Source: Treponema sp. (GTDB taxonomy: Bacteria; Spirochaetota; Spirochaetia; Treponematales; Treponemataceae). Taken from it: DNA of 64,000 nucleotides. The DNA lies in assembly GCA_017464425.1 (NCBI GenBank), contig JAFUDX010000025.1:221753-285752 (forward strand). Reading direction: 5' to 3'. The notes beneath the pieces are model-generated. The model saw nothing but the letters and a program-made list of their open reading frames with translations. It did no database searches and was not told where the DNA came from. The first letter of the stretch is position 1; each line of letters starts with the position of its first letter. Both the position numbers and the translations under genes were made by a program. Positions 32,790 to 40,631 of the stretch are shown in pieces.

Positions 32790-32792
32790 CAC

Positions 32793-34100
32793 ATGAAGGC
32801 ATTGCTCGTAGCCGACGATGAAAAGGCAATCGAAAACATCTCTCAAGTTCTCAAATCAGCAGGCTACGACACCATTGTCTACAAATGGCTTTTAAAAGCA
32901 CTCGACAACATTGAAGAAATCGCGCCGCATCTCATCGTCATAAGCACAGGCGATTATCCACGCCATTGGAAAACGATGGCACAATACGCAAAAACAGGAT
33001 TTGGCGACTACACTCCCCAAGTAATTCTGTATACGGACGAAAATTTTGACGAAGAAGAACAAAAAAAGGCAGAAATTCTGGGAGTACGGGGAACATTCAA
33101 TTCAATCGGCGTAGACGGACTGGACGCACTGCGCGAAATTCTCTCAAAAGCCGATGATATTTTCTCAGGCTATCTGAACGAAGAAGAACAGGCAGAAATC
33201 ACCGTCGATGATTTAGTTCCGAACGCGACTAAATTCGTTGAGGCAAAGATTGAAGAAGCTGAGCAGGCGGACGAGGTAGAGCAAGTAAAAGAATCAGAAA
33301 CGCACGAGCAGTCTCCGCTTGAAGACACATTTGACGACCTTGTTACAAAATTTGAAGAGACTATCGATGATTCTGAAAGATTTGAACAGAGCGAGCCGAC
33401 CTTAGAAGACATTGAAGAAGCGCAGATTGAAGCCGAAGACGATGAAAAAGCCGCCGATATGCTCACGCAAATTGTAGAAGACGAAAAAGCGGCGGACAAA
33501 CTTGAAGAAATCACGGGCGACGAACTGGCCGCAGACAAACTCGAACGGATGAGCGGCAATGAAGAAATTCCGACGGTAAGCACGATACTGAGCGAAAGCA
33601 CAACTGACGAAGAATCCACTTCCCTGCCCGGCGAAGAAGAACTTAAAAAACTGCTTTCTGAAAATGATTTTTTTGAAGAAAAACAGTTTGAAGAATCCGA
33701 AACTGATGATATAATTGAAGAACAGGAAGAATCTTTCCCCGATGGAGAACAAACTATGGCTGACGAACAGAGCATTGACGAAAAACTTGCAGCGATTATG
33801 AACGCAAACAAAGCAGATGCAAAAGAAAAGGCAGAAGCACTCAAACTTGACACCGGCACCAGCTCCGTTTCTTTCGTGTTCACAAATCCTATCACGCTCG
33901 CAATGGTCTCAGGAGTCGCACGCAATTATAACGGACTTATTCTTGAATTTACGCCCGATATTCCGTCATTCATTCTCAATCTTTCTCCAGGCACAAAAAT
34001 CAGCATCGCATCCATGAAGATTGACGACAAAATTGAAAATGTATTCGCCGAAGTCATGTCAAACGATGCCAAAAAACTCGCGCTTGCAATCAAAAAATAA
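32793..34100 (+). CDS. Receiver-like protein with acidic linker and PilZ-like C-terminus
   Basis: A 435-residue cytoplasmic protein in three parts. Residues 1-125 have the outline of a response-regulator receiver: the acidic pocket ADDE at 7-10 is kept, but the phospho-acceptor position reads L-I-V-I-S-T-G and the usual Lys near 105 is missing, so it is probably not phosphorylated. Residues about 130-340 are very acidic and repetitive (many D-E-K-A-A-D units), likely disordered. Residues 345-435 (FVFTNPITLAMVSGVARNYNGLILEF) suggest a PilZ-like barrel without a clear RxxxR motif. Function unknown. Confidence 0.7.
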   Translation: MKALLVADDEKAIENISQVLKSAGYDTIVYKWLLKALDNIEEIAPHLIVISTGDYPRHWKTMAQYAKTGFGDYTPQVILYTDENFDEEEQKKAEILGVRGTFNSIGVDGLDALREILSKADDIFSGYLNEEEQAEITVDDLVPNATKFVEAKIEEAEQADEVEQVKESETHEQSPLEDTFDDLVTKFEETIDDSERFEQSEPTLEDIEEAQIEAEDDEKAADMLTQIVEDEKAADKLEEITGDELAADKLERMSGNEEIPTVSTILSESTTDEESTSLPGEEELKKLLSENDFFEEKQFEESETDDIIEEQEESFPDGEQTMADEQSIDEKLAAIMNANKADAKEKAEALKLDTGTSSVSFVFTNPITLAMVSGVARNYNGLILEFTPDIPSFILNLSPGTKISIASMKIDDKIENVFAEVMSNDAKKLALAIKK

Positions 34101-34115
34101 GTTTTACGCAAAAAA

Positions 34116-34508
34116 ATGAAAAAACAATCGGCAAAATTTTTCTGTGAAAACTGCGGTGCGGAAGTTCCTCAAAACGCCCGCGTCTGTAAACATTGCGGAA
34201 AATTCTTTTCTTCTGTACGCTGCCCAGTCTGTGGTGAAACGGGAACTCCCGGAAAATTCACAAACGGCTGTCCCAAGTGCGGCTATGCAATCGGACAGGG
34301 GCATAAAATCGACGCCCCCAGCCAAAAAGAAGGCAAAGCAAGCCGTAAATCAAAGAAAGCACTCTTACAAGCAATCGATTCACGAAACCCACGCGCCACG
34401 CGCAGACGAAACGCAGACGGCACACTCCCCCTCTGGTCATTTTTTGTGATTGTAGTAATTTTAGCAGGAGCAGTTGCTGGCGCAATGAAATATCTGGGAA
34501 CTATATAA
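34116..34508 (+). CDS. Zinc-ribbon membrane protein
   Basis: A 130-residue protein with two N-terminal zinc ribbons, CENCGAEVPQNARVCKHCG and CPVCGETGTPGKFTNGCPKCG, a basic linker rich in Lys and Arg, and one C-terminal transmembrane helix (about 106-124). Such tail-anchored zinc-ribbon proteins are common and mostly uncharacterised. It is the third gene of a unit with the exported protein and the receiver-like protein. Confidence 0.78.
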   Translation: MKKQSAKFFCENCGAEVPQNARVCKHCGKFFSSVRCPVCGETGTPGKFTNGCPKCGYAIGQGHKIDAPSQKEGKASRKSKKALLQAIDSRNPRATRRRNADGTLPLWSFFVIVVILAGAVAGAMKYLGTI

Positions 34509-34543
34509 AATAAAACAGCGAACGGAAGTTTAGAAAGTGATTA

Positions 34544-34627
34544 TGCCCGAAAGGGGACTTGAACCCCTATGAAGTTGCCCTCACTAGGACCTGAACCTAG
34601 CGCGTCTGCCAATTCCGCCATTCGGGC
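34544..34627 (-). tRNA. tRNA-Leu (anticodon CAG)
   Basis: 84-nt class II tRNA on the minus strand: acceptor GCCCGAA/TTCGGGC with discriminator A, D loop AATTGGCAGA, anticodon loop TTCAGGT within stem CTAGG/CCTAG, a long variable arm TGAGGGCAACTTCA, T loop TTCAAGT. The 3' CCA is not encoded. The long variable arm and CAG fit tRNA-Leu. Confidence 0.95.
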
Positions 34628-34641
34628 TAAAAGGTTAGAAT

Positions 34642-34670
34642 ATACTATAGATAAATGCATAATTTGTCAA
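34642..34670 (-). promoter_or_regulatory. Sigma-70 promoter of tRNA-Leu
   Basis: Minus-strand TTGACA (34665-34670), 17-bp spacer, TAGTAT (34642-34647). An 8-bp inverted repeat GTTAGAAT/ATTCTAAC brackets it (34634-34641 and 34678-34685). Confidence 0.82.
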
Positions 34671-34711
34671 TGAATACATTCTAACACACACGCATAAACG
34701 ATGCGTAAAAA

Positions 34712-35563
34712 TTACAAATCTTTTCCCGTGATTTTCTTCACGCACTCGTGGTAGAGTTCGCTCGTTTTTTTAACGACATCAGCGGGTACTTCCTTAATGT
34801 TCGGGTCACCGGCGAGGTTGTTCGCTTTGAGCCAGTCGCGGATAAACTGCTTGTCGTAGCTCGCGGGGCTTGTTCCCACTTTGTATTCACTTGCGTTCCA
34901 GAATCGGCTTGAATCGGGGGTTAAAACTTCGTCAGCCAGGACAAGCTCGCCGTTTTCGTCAAGACCGAACTCAAATTTGGTGTCGGCGATGATGATTCCG
35001 TTCTTTGCCGCGTGGTCGTAGCATTTTTTGTAGATTGCAAGCGCGGTCTGCTCGATTTTTGTGCCGAGTTCCGCTCCCAAGTCGTTTTTCATGTAGTCGA
35101 GCGTGACATTGATGTCGTGCCCTTCTGCCGCCTTTGTTGAGGGAGTTACAATCGGCTCGTCGAGTTTTTCTGCCTGCTCGTATTTTTTTGTGAACGAGTG
35201 CCCCAAGAACGGCTCGCCCTTTTTGTAGGCTTCATACATACTTCCGAACATGTAGCCGCGCACGATGACTTCATAAGGAATCATCTTGAGTTTTTTGACG
35301 AGAATTGTGCGACCCTCGTACTCAGGCTTTTGGAATTCAGCGGGCATGTCCTTCAAGTCAGAAGAAATCATGTGGTTCTTCGTGATGTCCTTTGTCAAAT
35401 CGAACCAGAAATTTGAGAGTGCGTTCAAAACTTTGCCTTTGTCTGAAATCTCCGTTGGCAGAATGACATCGAACGCAGAGATTCGGTCGGTGGTGACGAT
35501 GACCATGCGCCCGTCTTCCAAATCATACACTTCGCGGACTTTTCCGCTGATAATCTTTTTCAT
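34712..35563 (-). CDS. purC: SAICAR synthetase (PurC)
   Basis: A 283-residue enzyme joining CAIR and aspartate with ATP in purine synthesis. Visible motifs are MKKIISGKVREVYDLEDGRMVIVTTDRISAFDV at the N-terminus, the substrate-binding MIPYEVIVRGYMFGSMYEAYKKG, and LVLADEVLTPDSSRFW with DKQFIRDW near the end. Start ATG 35563 has GAGG upstream; an upstream extension would only be repeat DNA. No other pur genes are adjacent. The promoter region is occupied by the CACAGAT repeat. Confidence 0.96.
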   Translation of the reverse strand: MKKIISGKVREVYDLEDGRMVIVTTDRISAFDVILPTEISDKGKVLNALSNFWFDLTKDITKNHMISSDLKDMPAEFQKPEYEGRTILVKKLKMIPYEVIVRGYMFGSMYEAYKKGEPFLGHSFTKKYEQAEKLDEPIVTPSTKAAEGHDINVTLDYMKNDLGAELGTKIEQTALAIYKKCYDHAAKNGIIIADTKFEFGLDENGELVLADEVLTPDSSRFWNASEYKVGTSPASYDKQFIRDWLKANNLAGDPNIKEVPADVVKKTSELYHECVKKITGKDL

Positions 35564-35574
35564 TTTAAACCTCG

Positions 35575-35705
35575 TTATCCACAGATTAACACAGATGTGC
35601 ACAGATTACATGTTTATCCAAGTGAAAAACTTTCAGAAAATTGTGAAAGATTTTCGAATAACATAAATTCATAATCTGTGATAATCTTTCTAATCTGTGG
35701 ATTAT
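35575..35705. repeat. CACAGAT/ATCTGTG inverted repeat between purC and pcnB
   Basis: Left arm TATCCACAGATTAACACAGA followed by TGTGCACAGATTA; right arm ATAATCTGTGATAATC followed by TTTCTAATCTGTGGAT. The arms enclose about 50 bases holding a smaller hairpin GAAAAACTTTC/GAAAGATTTTC. The same word occurs inside the ATP-grasp gene at 20391-20424. Confidence 0.75.
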
Positions 35706-35724
35706 TTTATCTTTATTTTTCAAG

Positions 35725-35753
35725 TTGAACAAGATGAAAATAAATATTATAGT
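35725..35753 (+). promoter_or_regulatory. Promoter of pcnB, leaderless type
   Basis: TTGAAC (35725-35730), 17-bp spacer, TATAGT (35748-35753). The GTG start at 35762 comes 8 bases later, so a transcript would begin almost on the start codon. Confidence 0.6.
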
Positions 35754-35761
35754 AAGGTATT

Positions 35762-36850
35762 GTGTTAATTCGTTATTCATCTGACAGTCGGGGACGACCG
35801 GTAAAAAAGGCCGTTATTTATACAAAAGAAGAACATAAAATACCAGTAAATCAAGTAGATCCAGACGCACTTTTTATTATCAGACATTTGCGTGAGTGCG
35901 GATATGACGCATATATTGTGGGCGGTGCTGTTCGGGACTTAATTGTCGGCAAAAAGCCCAAAGATTTTGACATCGTAACCGAGGCAACTCCTTCCAAAAT
36001 CAAAAAACTCTTCCGCAACTCGCGCATCATCGGAAAGCGGTTTCGCCTTGTACATGTTTTTTTCGGTCAGAAGATTTTTGAAGTCTCGACCTTCCGCTCA
36101 ATCTGCGATGGCTCTGTAGGAAATTCGTTCGGCACGATGGACGAGGACGTTCAGCGGCGCGATTTTACGCTCAACGCGCTCTACTACGACCCGCTCAAAG
36201 AACAGGTGATTGACTATGTAAACGGCGTTGAAGATATTAAAAAGAAAGTTATTCACCCGGTGATTCCGCTCGACCGCATTTTTGTAGAAGACCCCGTGCG
36301 AATGCTCCGTGCCGTAAAATACAGCGCGACCACAGGCTGCAAATTGCCCCACTCGCTCAAAACCAAAATCCGAAAGAGCGCGCATTTGCTTTCGCCTATC
36401 TCGCCTTCCCGCCTCACCGAAGAATTGCTTAAAATCATCAATTCAGGGCACTCCTACGAGATTGTTTCGGCGGCAATGGATGCTGACCTTTTTATGTATC
36501 TGCAACCCTCTGCCTGCGCCCTCATGTACGCAAACAAAGCATACGAGAAAAAATACATGCAGCACCTAAAAGACTTGGATTCGCTCGTAAAATCAGAGCC
36601 AGAGTCACGGCTTGGGAAACGGCTCACCTACATCGTCTACGATTTTATTTCTGCGCTCACTGACTGGCAGCAGGAAGTTTCCACAAAAACAGCGGCAGGC
36701 GAACTCTATACCAAAACATGGAATCAGTGCCGCCATTTCGTGCTTCCGATGAATCCCCAGCGCACGGAACTTGAATACGCGATTAAGAACACGCTCACCC
36801 AGCTCGGAGTCGGCGTAAGAATCAGTAAAAAACGCAAAATTGAAAAATGA
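35762..36850 (+). CDS. pcnB: Poly(A) polymerase / CCA-adding-type nucleotidyltransferase (PcnB-like)
   Basis: A 362-residue class II nucleotidyltransferase. The catalytic block is GYDAYIVGGAVRDLIVGKKPKDFDIVTEATP with the D-F-D pair, followed by IIGKRFRLVHVFF, the signature that separates bacterial poly(A) polymerases from CCA enzymes, and RRDFTLNALYYD with the head-domain motif VEDPVRMLRAVKYSA. It adds A tails to RNA 3' ends and helps decay. Both tRNAs in the window lack encoded CCA, so a true CCA enzyme is needed elsewhere unless this one does it. GTG start. Its end overlaps the next gene by ATGA. Confidence 0.9.
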   Translation: MLIRYSSDSRGRPVKKAVIYTKEEHKIPVNQVDPDALFIIRHLRECGYDAYIVGGAVRDLIVGKKPKDFDIVTEATPSKIKKLFRNSRIIGKRFRLVHVFFGQKIFEVSTFRSICDGSVGNSFGTMDEDVQRRDFTLNALYYDPLKEQVIDYVNGVEDIKKKVIHPVIPLDRIFVEDPVRMLRAVKYSATTGCKLPHSLKTKIRKSAHLLSPISPSRLTEELLKIINSGHSYEIVSAAMDADLFMYLQPSACALMYANKAYEKKYMQHLKDLDSLVKSEPESRLGKRLTYIVYDFISALTDWQQEVSTKTAAGELYTKTWNQCRHFVLPMNPQRTELEYAIKNTLTQLGVGVRISKKRKIEK

Positions 36851-38025
36851 AAGCTGAGCATTACTTTGACTGGGCGGCGACAGCCCTGTGTGACGAGCAG
36901 ATTTTACGCGATTCTTTGGAAATTGCGATTCAATATGACGGAAACCCTTCTTCCACGCACAAAACGGGAAGCGAGGCTCGGAAAATTCTTGAAGCGGCGC
37001 GGGAAAACTGCGCAAACTCACTCGGCGTACGGGCAAATCAAGTGTTTTTTACCTCAGGCGGAACGGAAAGCGACCACATTCCCCTGCTCTCCGTTTTGAA
37101 TTCGCCCGCACGAACAGGAAGAATTATCCTCAGCGCGATTGAGCACCCTGCCTTGCGCGAAGAATGTGCCCTGCTCAAAAAGCTCGGATTCGATGTGGTG
37201 AGCATAATGCCCGACAAAAACGGCTTTGTTTCGCCCCAAGCAATTGTTGAAAATCTCACAAGCGACACGCTTTTTGTGACGGTAATGGCGGTGAACAACG
37301 AGACGGGCTGTGTTCAGCCAATCTACGAAATTGCCGACGCGCTCACCAAAGCCACCAACGGCAAGCGAAAGCCTCACTTTCATGTGGACTGTGTGCAGGC
37401 GGCAGGAAAAATCCCGCTTGATTTGAGCCACGCGGGAATCGACTCGGCGGCACTGAGCGCACACAAGATTTCAGGTCCGCGCGGAATCGGCATTTTATAT
37501 CTCGCACGAGCGCTCAACTCATTTTTGGTCGGCGGCGGGCAAGAACAGAACATCAGAAGCGGCACGGAAAATCTCTTCGGCGCGGTCGCTTTCTCAAAAT
37601 GCTTGGAAAAATTTTATCTGAACAAAAAAAATGAAGCGGCGCAAAAACGATTTGAAGAACAAAAAGAATGGACGCGCGATTTTTTGAAAAAATTAAAAGA
37701 AATTGAGCGATGCCGCCTTGTGCCAGAACTGCGCGAAGATTTTTCGGAAAGCACGGAAGCGCGATTCAGCCCGTGGGTCGTGCAGGCGGCGTTTTTGGGA
37801 ATTCCCGGAAATGTGATGGTGCGCGCGCTTGACGCAAAAGGATACTGCATTTCAACGGGAAGCGCGTGCTCCGCCAAAAAGCAGAGCCGCCCGATTCTTG
37901 CCGCCATGAACGCGAGCCGAGAAATCCAAGACAGCGCCCTTCGGTTCAGCTTCGGCGCATTCACGACCAAAAAAGCAATGGACGAACTGGCAGAAGCCGT
38001 GAAAGAAATTGTATCGGCATTTTAA
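36847..38025 (+). CDS. Cysteine desulfurase (NifS/IscS-like)
   Basis: A 392-residue PLP enzyme releasing sulfur from cysteine for Fe-S clusters and thiolated tRNA. PLP Lys207 lies in SAHKISGPRGIGILYL; the catalytic Cys341 loop is STGSACSAKKQSRP; upstream FTSGGTESDH and NNETGCVQPI are the cofactor-binding blocks. It overlaps pcnB by 4 bases. The class (IscS-type with the longer loop) is suggested by loop length. No iscU, sufB or mnmA homologue is adjacent. Confidence 0.92.
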   Translation: MKAEHYFDWAATALCDEQILRDSLEIAIQYDGNPSSTHKTGSEARKILEAARENCANSLGVRANQVFFTSGGTESDHIPLLSVLNSPARTGRIILSAIEHPALREECALLKKLGFDVVSIMPDKNGFVSPQAIVENLTSDTLFVTVMAVNNETGCVQPIYEIADALTKATNGKRKPHFHVDCVQAAGKIPLDLSHAGIDSAALSAHKISGPRGIGILYLARALNSFLVGGGQEQNIRSGTENLFGAVAFSKCLEKFYLNKKNEAAQKRFEEQKEWTRDFLKKLKEIERCRLVPELREDFSESTEARFSPWVVQAAFLGIPGNVMVRALDAKGYCISTGSACSAKKQSRPILAAMNASREIQDSALRFSFGAFTTKKAMDELAEAVKEIVSAF

Positions 38026-38110
38026 ATTTCTCACAGAGATACAGAGTTCACAGAGAGCTTATTACCTATAAAAACTTCTCTGTGCCCTCTTTTGCTCTGT
38101 GAGGATTTTT
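38026..38110. repeat. CACAGAG/CTCTGTG inverted repeat, copy B
   Basis: Left arm AATTTCTCACAGAGATACAG and CACAGAG, right arm CTCTGTGCCCTC and GCTCTGTGAGGA, with a loop of about 20 bases. It fills the gap between two converging genes (cysteine desulfurase and PUR protein). Confidence 0.8.
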
Positions 38111-38505
38111 TATTCTTCTTTCTTAGACTTAATGTGAATCACTTTGCCTGTGCGTTTGATGCCGTCGTCTTTCTTTTCTTCACCTTTTTTGCGGTAGACT
38201 TTTTTGTCGCTTCCGCCGAGCGCGTATTTTGCTTCTTTTGCGGCTTTGATTTCAGCACGGCGTTTTGCGCGTTCTTTGCGCTCTTTTTCGATGAATTTGA
38301 GGGAGTCGTCGAGACCAGCGAGCACTTTCTGCATGTCTTCGGCGAAAATTGAAATTTGGTGGCGGTCAAAATCAGCACCGTCGCCCTTCTTGCTCTCTAC
38401 AATCTGCAAAAATACATCACCAGCCCGATTTTCTTTGACATTGAAAAAATAAGAGCGGTTATCCAACAAAACCTGAGTAGTAAAAAGTTCTCCACGGATG
38501 CTCAT
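38110..38505 (-). CDS. PUR-domain nucleic-acid-binding protein (BpuR/DUF3276-like)
   Basis: A 131-residue protein. Residues 1-75 match the bacterial PUR-alpha-like fold: GELFTTQVLLDNRSYFFNVKENRAGDVFLQIVESKKG followed by DFDRHQISIFAEDMQKVLAGLDDSLKFIE, very like Borrelia BpuR, which binds DNA and RNA and adjusts gene expression. Residues 76-131 are a highly basic, lysine-rich tail absent from short PUR proteins and probably add nonspecific nucleic-acid affinity. A strong promoter (38546-38574) and AAGGAAGGGG site point to high expression. Confidence 0.85.
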   Translation of the reverse strand: MSIRGELFTTQVLLDNRSYFFNVKENRAGDVFLQIVESKKGDGADFDRHQISIFAEDMQKVLAGLDDSLKFIEKERKERAKRRAEIKAAKEAKYALGGSDKKVYRKKGEEKKDDGIKRTGKVIHIKSKKEE

Positions 38506-38545
38506 GTGCCCCTTCCTTAAACATGTGATTTGATTTATTTACTCT

Positions 38546-38574
38546 TTTATAACATATTATGTACTTTTTTGCAA
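38546..38574 (-). promoter_or_regulatory. Sigma-70 promoter of the PUR protein gene
   Basis: Minus-strand TTGCAA (38569-38574), 17-bp spacer, TATAAA (38546-38551), about 40 bases upstream of the ATG. Confidence 0.7.
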
Positions 38575-38617
38575 TATATCACTAGAAAATCAAAAAAATC
38601 TGTGCTTAAATGAAGCG

Positions 38618-39628
38618 ATGGATTTCACGCATTTTATCGCTGGAAAAGATGACGACGGAAGGCGATTGGACAAAATTTTACGCCGATTTTTACAAGAAGA
38701 TCATCTTTCGGTCATATACAAATCTCTTCGCAACGGCTTAATCAAAGTCAACGGCAAAAAATGCGAGGGAAATTTCCGCGTTAGTGAGGGAACCGACATT
38801 CAGATTGCAAATGTGTTGCTGCAAAAAAATGACACGGCGAGCGATACGCGAGAGCAAAACAGCCCTCTCAAAGCGTTGCACGACTTTATTATTTTCAAAA
38901 ACGATGCGATTCTGATTCTCAATAAGCCCTACGATATTCCCGTGCAACCGTCTTCGTCTTCTCATGGAAATTCGCTTTCAGAACTCGTGCAGGCAGAATA
39001 CGAAGCAAATCACGAAAAGACATCACTTTCATTTAGGACGGGTCCGCTCCACCGCCTCGACCGAAAAACAACGGGATTAATCGCATTTTCGCAGAATCTT
39101 GAAGGAGCGCGGTGGTTTTCAGAGCACATACAGAGTCATGCGATTCAGAAAGTGTATATTGCCATTCTTGAAGGAAATCTCACCGAAAAGCAGGTGTGGG
39201 AAGAGAGGATAGAGAAATCAGGAGTGAGCAATGAGCAGTTAGCAGGGAGCCGTGCACAGAGGGGGAAGTTTCATACCGTTGAGGTAAATTCTACGAATGG
39301 GAAAATTGCGCATACGGAAGTTGAGCCTGTTTCGCACGGCGTTTTTTTGGGGAAAGATGTTACGCTCGCTTGCGTTTTGATTAAGACGGGGCGGACGCAC
39401 CAGATTCGCGCACAGGCGGCGTTTCACGGCTTTCCGTTGCTCGGCGACACGGCATATGGCAGCACGCAGATTGACTCAAAGCGATTTAAGCAGGAATTTT
39501 TTCTTCATGCTGCGGAACTGCACTTTCCGCACGATAATCCACTGGGGCTTCCCGAAACGATAAAAGCACCGATTGGGAAAGAATTCTTAAAAATCATTGA
39601 AAATTCACATTTCTCGCCTTATAATTAA
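38618..39628 (+). CDS. RluA-family pseudouridine synthase with a repeat-derived insertion
   Basis: A 336-residue RNA pseudouridine synthase of the RluC/RluD type. An S4 RNA-binding domain lies at about 15-70 (DGRRLDKILRRFLQEDHLS...SLRNGLIKVNGKKCEG), the catalytic Asp in GPLHRLDRKTTGLIAFSQN at about 142-160, and the late KTGRTHQIRAQAAFHGFPLLGDTAYG block. Residues about 202-212 (GVSNEQLAGSR) are encoded by the GAGCAATGAGCAGTTAGCAG word repeat and interrupt a loop before GKFHTVEV. The protein still reads through to a normal C-terminus. Which rRNA or tRNA site it modifies cannot be told. Confidence 0.9.
   Translation: MDFTHFIAGKDDDGRRLDKILRRFLQEDHLSVIYKSLRNGLIKVNGKKCEGNFRVSEGTDIQIANVLLQKNDTASDTREQNSPLKALHDFIIFKNDAILILNKPYDIPVQPSSSSHGNSLSELVQAEYEANHEKTSLSFRTGPLHRLDRKTTGLIAFSQNLEGARWFSEHIQSHAIQKVYIAILEGNLTEKQVWEERIEKSGVSNEQLAGSRAQRGKFHTVEVNSTNGKIAHTEVEPVSHGVFLGKDVTLACVLIKTGRTHQIRAQAAFHGFPLLGDTAYGSTQIDSKRFKQEFFLHAAELHFPHDNPLGLPETIKAPIGKEFLKIIENSHFSPYN
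39221..39251. repeat. GAGCAGTGAGCA word repeat inside the RluA gene
   Basis: GGAGTGAGCAATGAGCAGTT followed by AGCAGGGAGC matches the intergenic copies at 19099-19200, 40568-40628 and 50318-50352 and is read in frame. Confidence 0.65.
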
Positions 39629-39643
39629 AACATACTGAAAAAT

Positions 39644-40564
39644 ATGAATCTCGAATCGCTCAAAGAATTGTTCGGGCTTGAAAAAAAGGGAACGACGGTG
39701 TACGCGTTTCACGGTCCGAGCGGCACAGGCAAAAGTTTCAGGGCAAAGCTCGTCGCCCAGCAGTATGGAATCAAGGCTATCATCGATGACGGTCTTCTTA
39801 TCCATGACGATGAAATTTTGGCCGGAAAATCAGCGAAACTCGAAAGCACATACATGGGGGCAGTCCGCGCCGCGCTGTTTGACGACAAAGAGCACCGTGA
39901 TTCTGTGGCCCGCGCGATTCAAAAAAACAAAATCAAAAAAATCCTCATTCTTGGCACGAGCGAAAAAATGGTGAATAAAATCGCTGTCCGATTGCAACTC
40001 CCGTTGCCAGAAAAATACATTAAAATCCAAGAAATTTCCACGCCGGAGCAAATGGAAGAAGCCCGTCGCAGCCGTCAAATCGAAGGAAAGCATGTCATTC
40101 CCGTGCGTGCCTACGAGGTCAAAAATCAGTCGTACTCAAAGATTTTCTATGATTCAATCCGCGTTTCTACGGCAAAAAATAAATTCGTCTACAAATTGCT
40201 CAGATCGCTCTTCGGAAAGCCGTCTGGTACGCCCTCTCAGAACACAAAACTTTTTGAAAAATCGCTCGTCCGCCCCGCGTTCTCACAGGCTGAGCGCAAG
40301 GAAGTCTCGCATGCCGTCCTCGCTCAAATGACGATGAGCTTTATCGGCGAATTCAACGCGCAAGTCAGAATCAAAAAACTTACGGTCAAAAACGAAAAGA
40401 ACGGCTACACATTCATCATGACGGTCGATGTTCCGCTCGGAAAAGAACTCACCCAAATCAGCGAAGATTTAAAAGCCTTCGTCATCCGCATGATTGAGAA
40501 AAAACTCCGCCTCAGAATCGAAGATGTGTACATCGTGATTGATAAACTGCTGAAATCAGCATAG
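39644..40564 (+). CDS. P-loop protein with Asp23/Gls24-like C-terminus, unknown function
   Basis: A 306-residue cytoplasmic protein. Walker A is GPSGTGKS at 24-31; a Walker B-like strand may be KAIIDDGLLIHDDE at about 47-60, so residues 1-150 probably bind a nucleotide. From about 225 the pattern VRIKKLTVKNEKNGYTFIMTVDVPLGKELTQISEDLKAFVIRMIEKKLRLRIEDVYIVID resembles the Asp23/Gls24 alkaline-shock fold. I do not know this combination as a named family. It lies 15 bases after the rluA gene. Not a kinase I can identify; a stress or envelope regulator is only speculation. Confidence 0.75.
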   Translation: MNLESLKELFGLEKKGTTVYAFHGPSGTGKSFRAKLVAQQYGIKAIIDDGLLIHDDEILAGKSAKLESTYMGAVRAALFDDKEHRDSVARAIQKNKIKKILILGTSEKMVNKIAVRLQLPLPEKYIKIQEISTPEQMEEARRSRQIEGKHVIPVRAYEVKNQSYSKIFYDSIRVSTAKNKFVYKLLRSLFGKPSGTPSQNTKLFEKSLVRPAFSQAERKEVSHAVLAQMTMSFIGEFNAQVRIKKLTVKNEKNGYTFIMTVDVPLGKELTQISEDLKAFVIRMIEKKLRLRIEDVYIVIDKLLKSA

Positions 40565-40567
40565 ATA

Positions 40568-40628
40568 AGTGAGCAGGGAGCAGTGAGAAGTTAAAAAACT
40601 GCTAACTGCTCATTGCTAACTGCTAACT
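40568..40628. repeat. GAGCAGTGAGCA inverted repeat between convergent genes
   Basis: GTGAGCAGGGAGCAGTGAGA and, after AAAAAA, AACTGCTAACTGCTCATTGC and further copies. It can form a long hairpin and separates the P-loop gene from flgF, where no other terminator is visible. Confidence 0.75.
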
Positions 40629-40631
40629 AAA

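Noticed and set aside
33170..33925. Long serine-rich open frame opposite the receiver-like gene
   Set aside because: It is the antisense of the acidic repeat region; Glu codons read backward as Ser, and it has no ribosome-binding site.
34634..34685. GTTAGAAT/ATTCTAAC bracketing the tRNA-Leu promoter as a regulatory site
   Set aside because: Only 8 bp arms 36 bases apart in AT-rich DNA; no support beyond symmetry.
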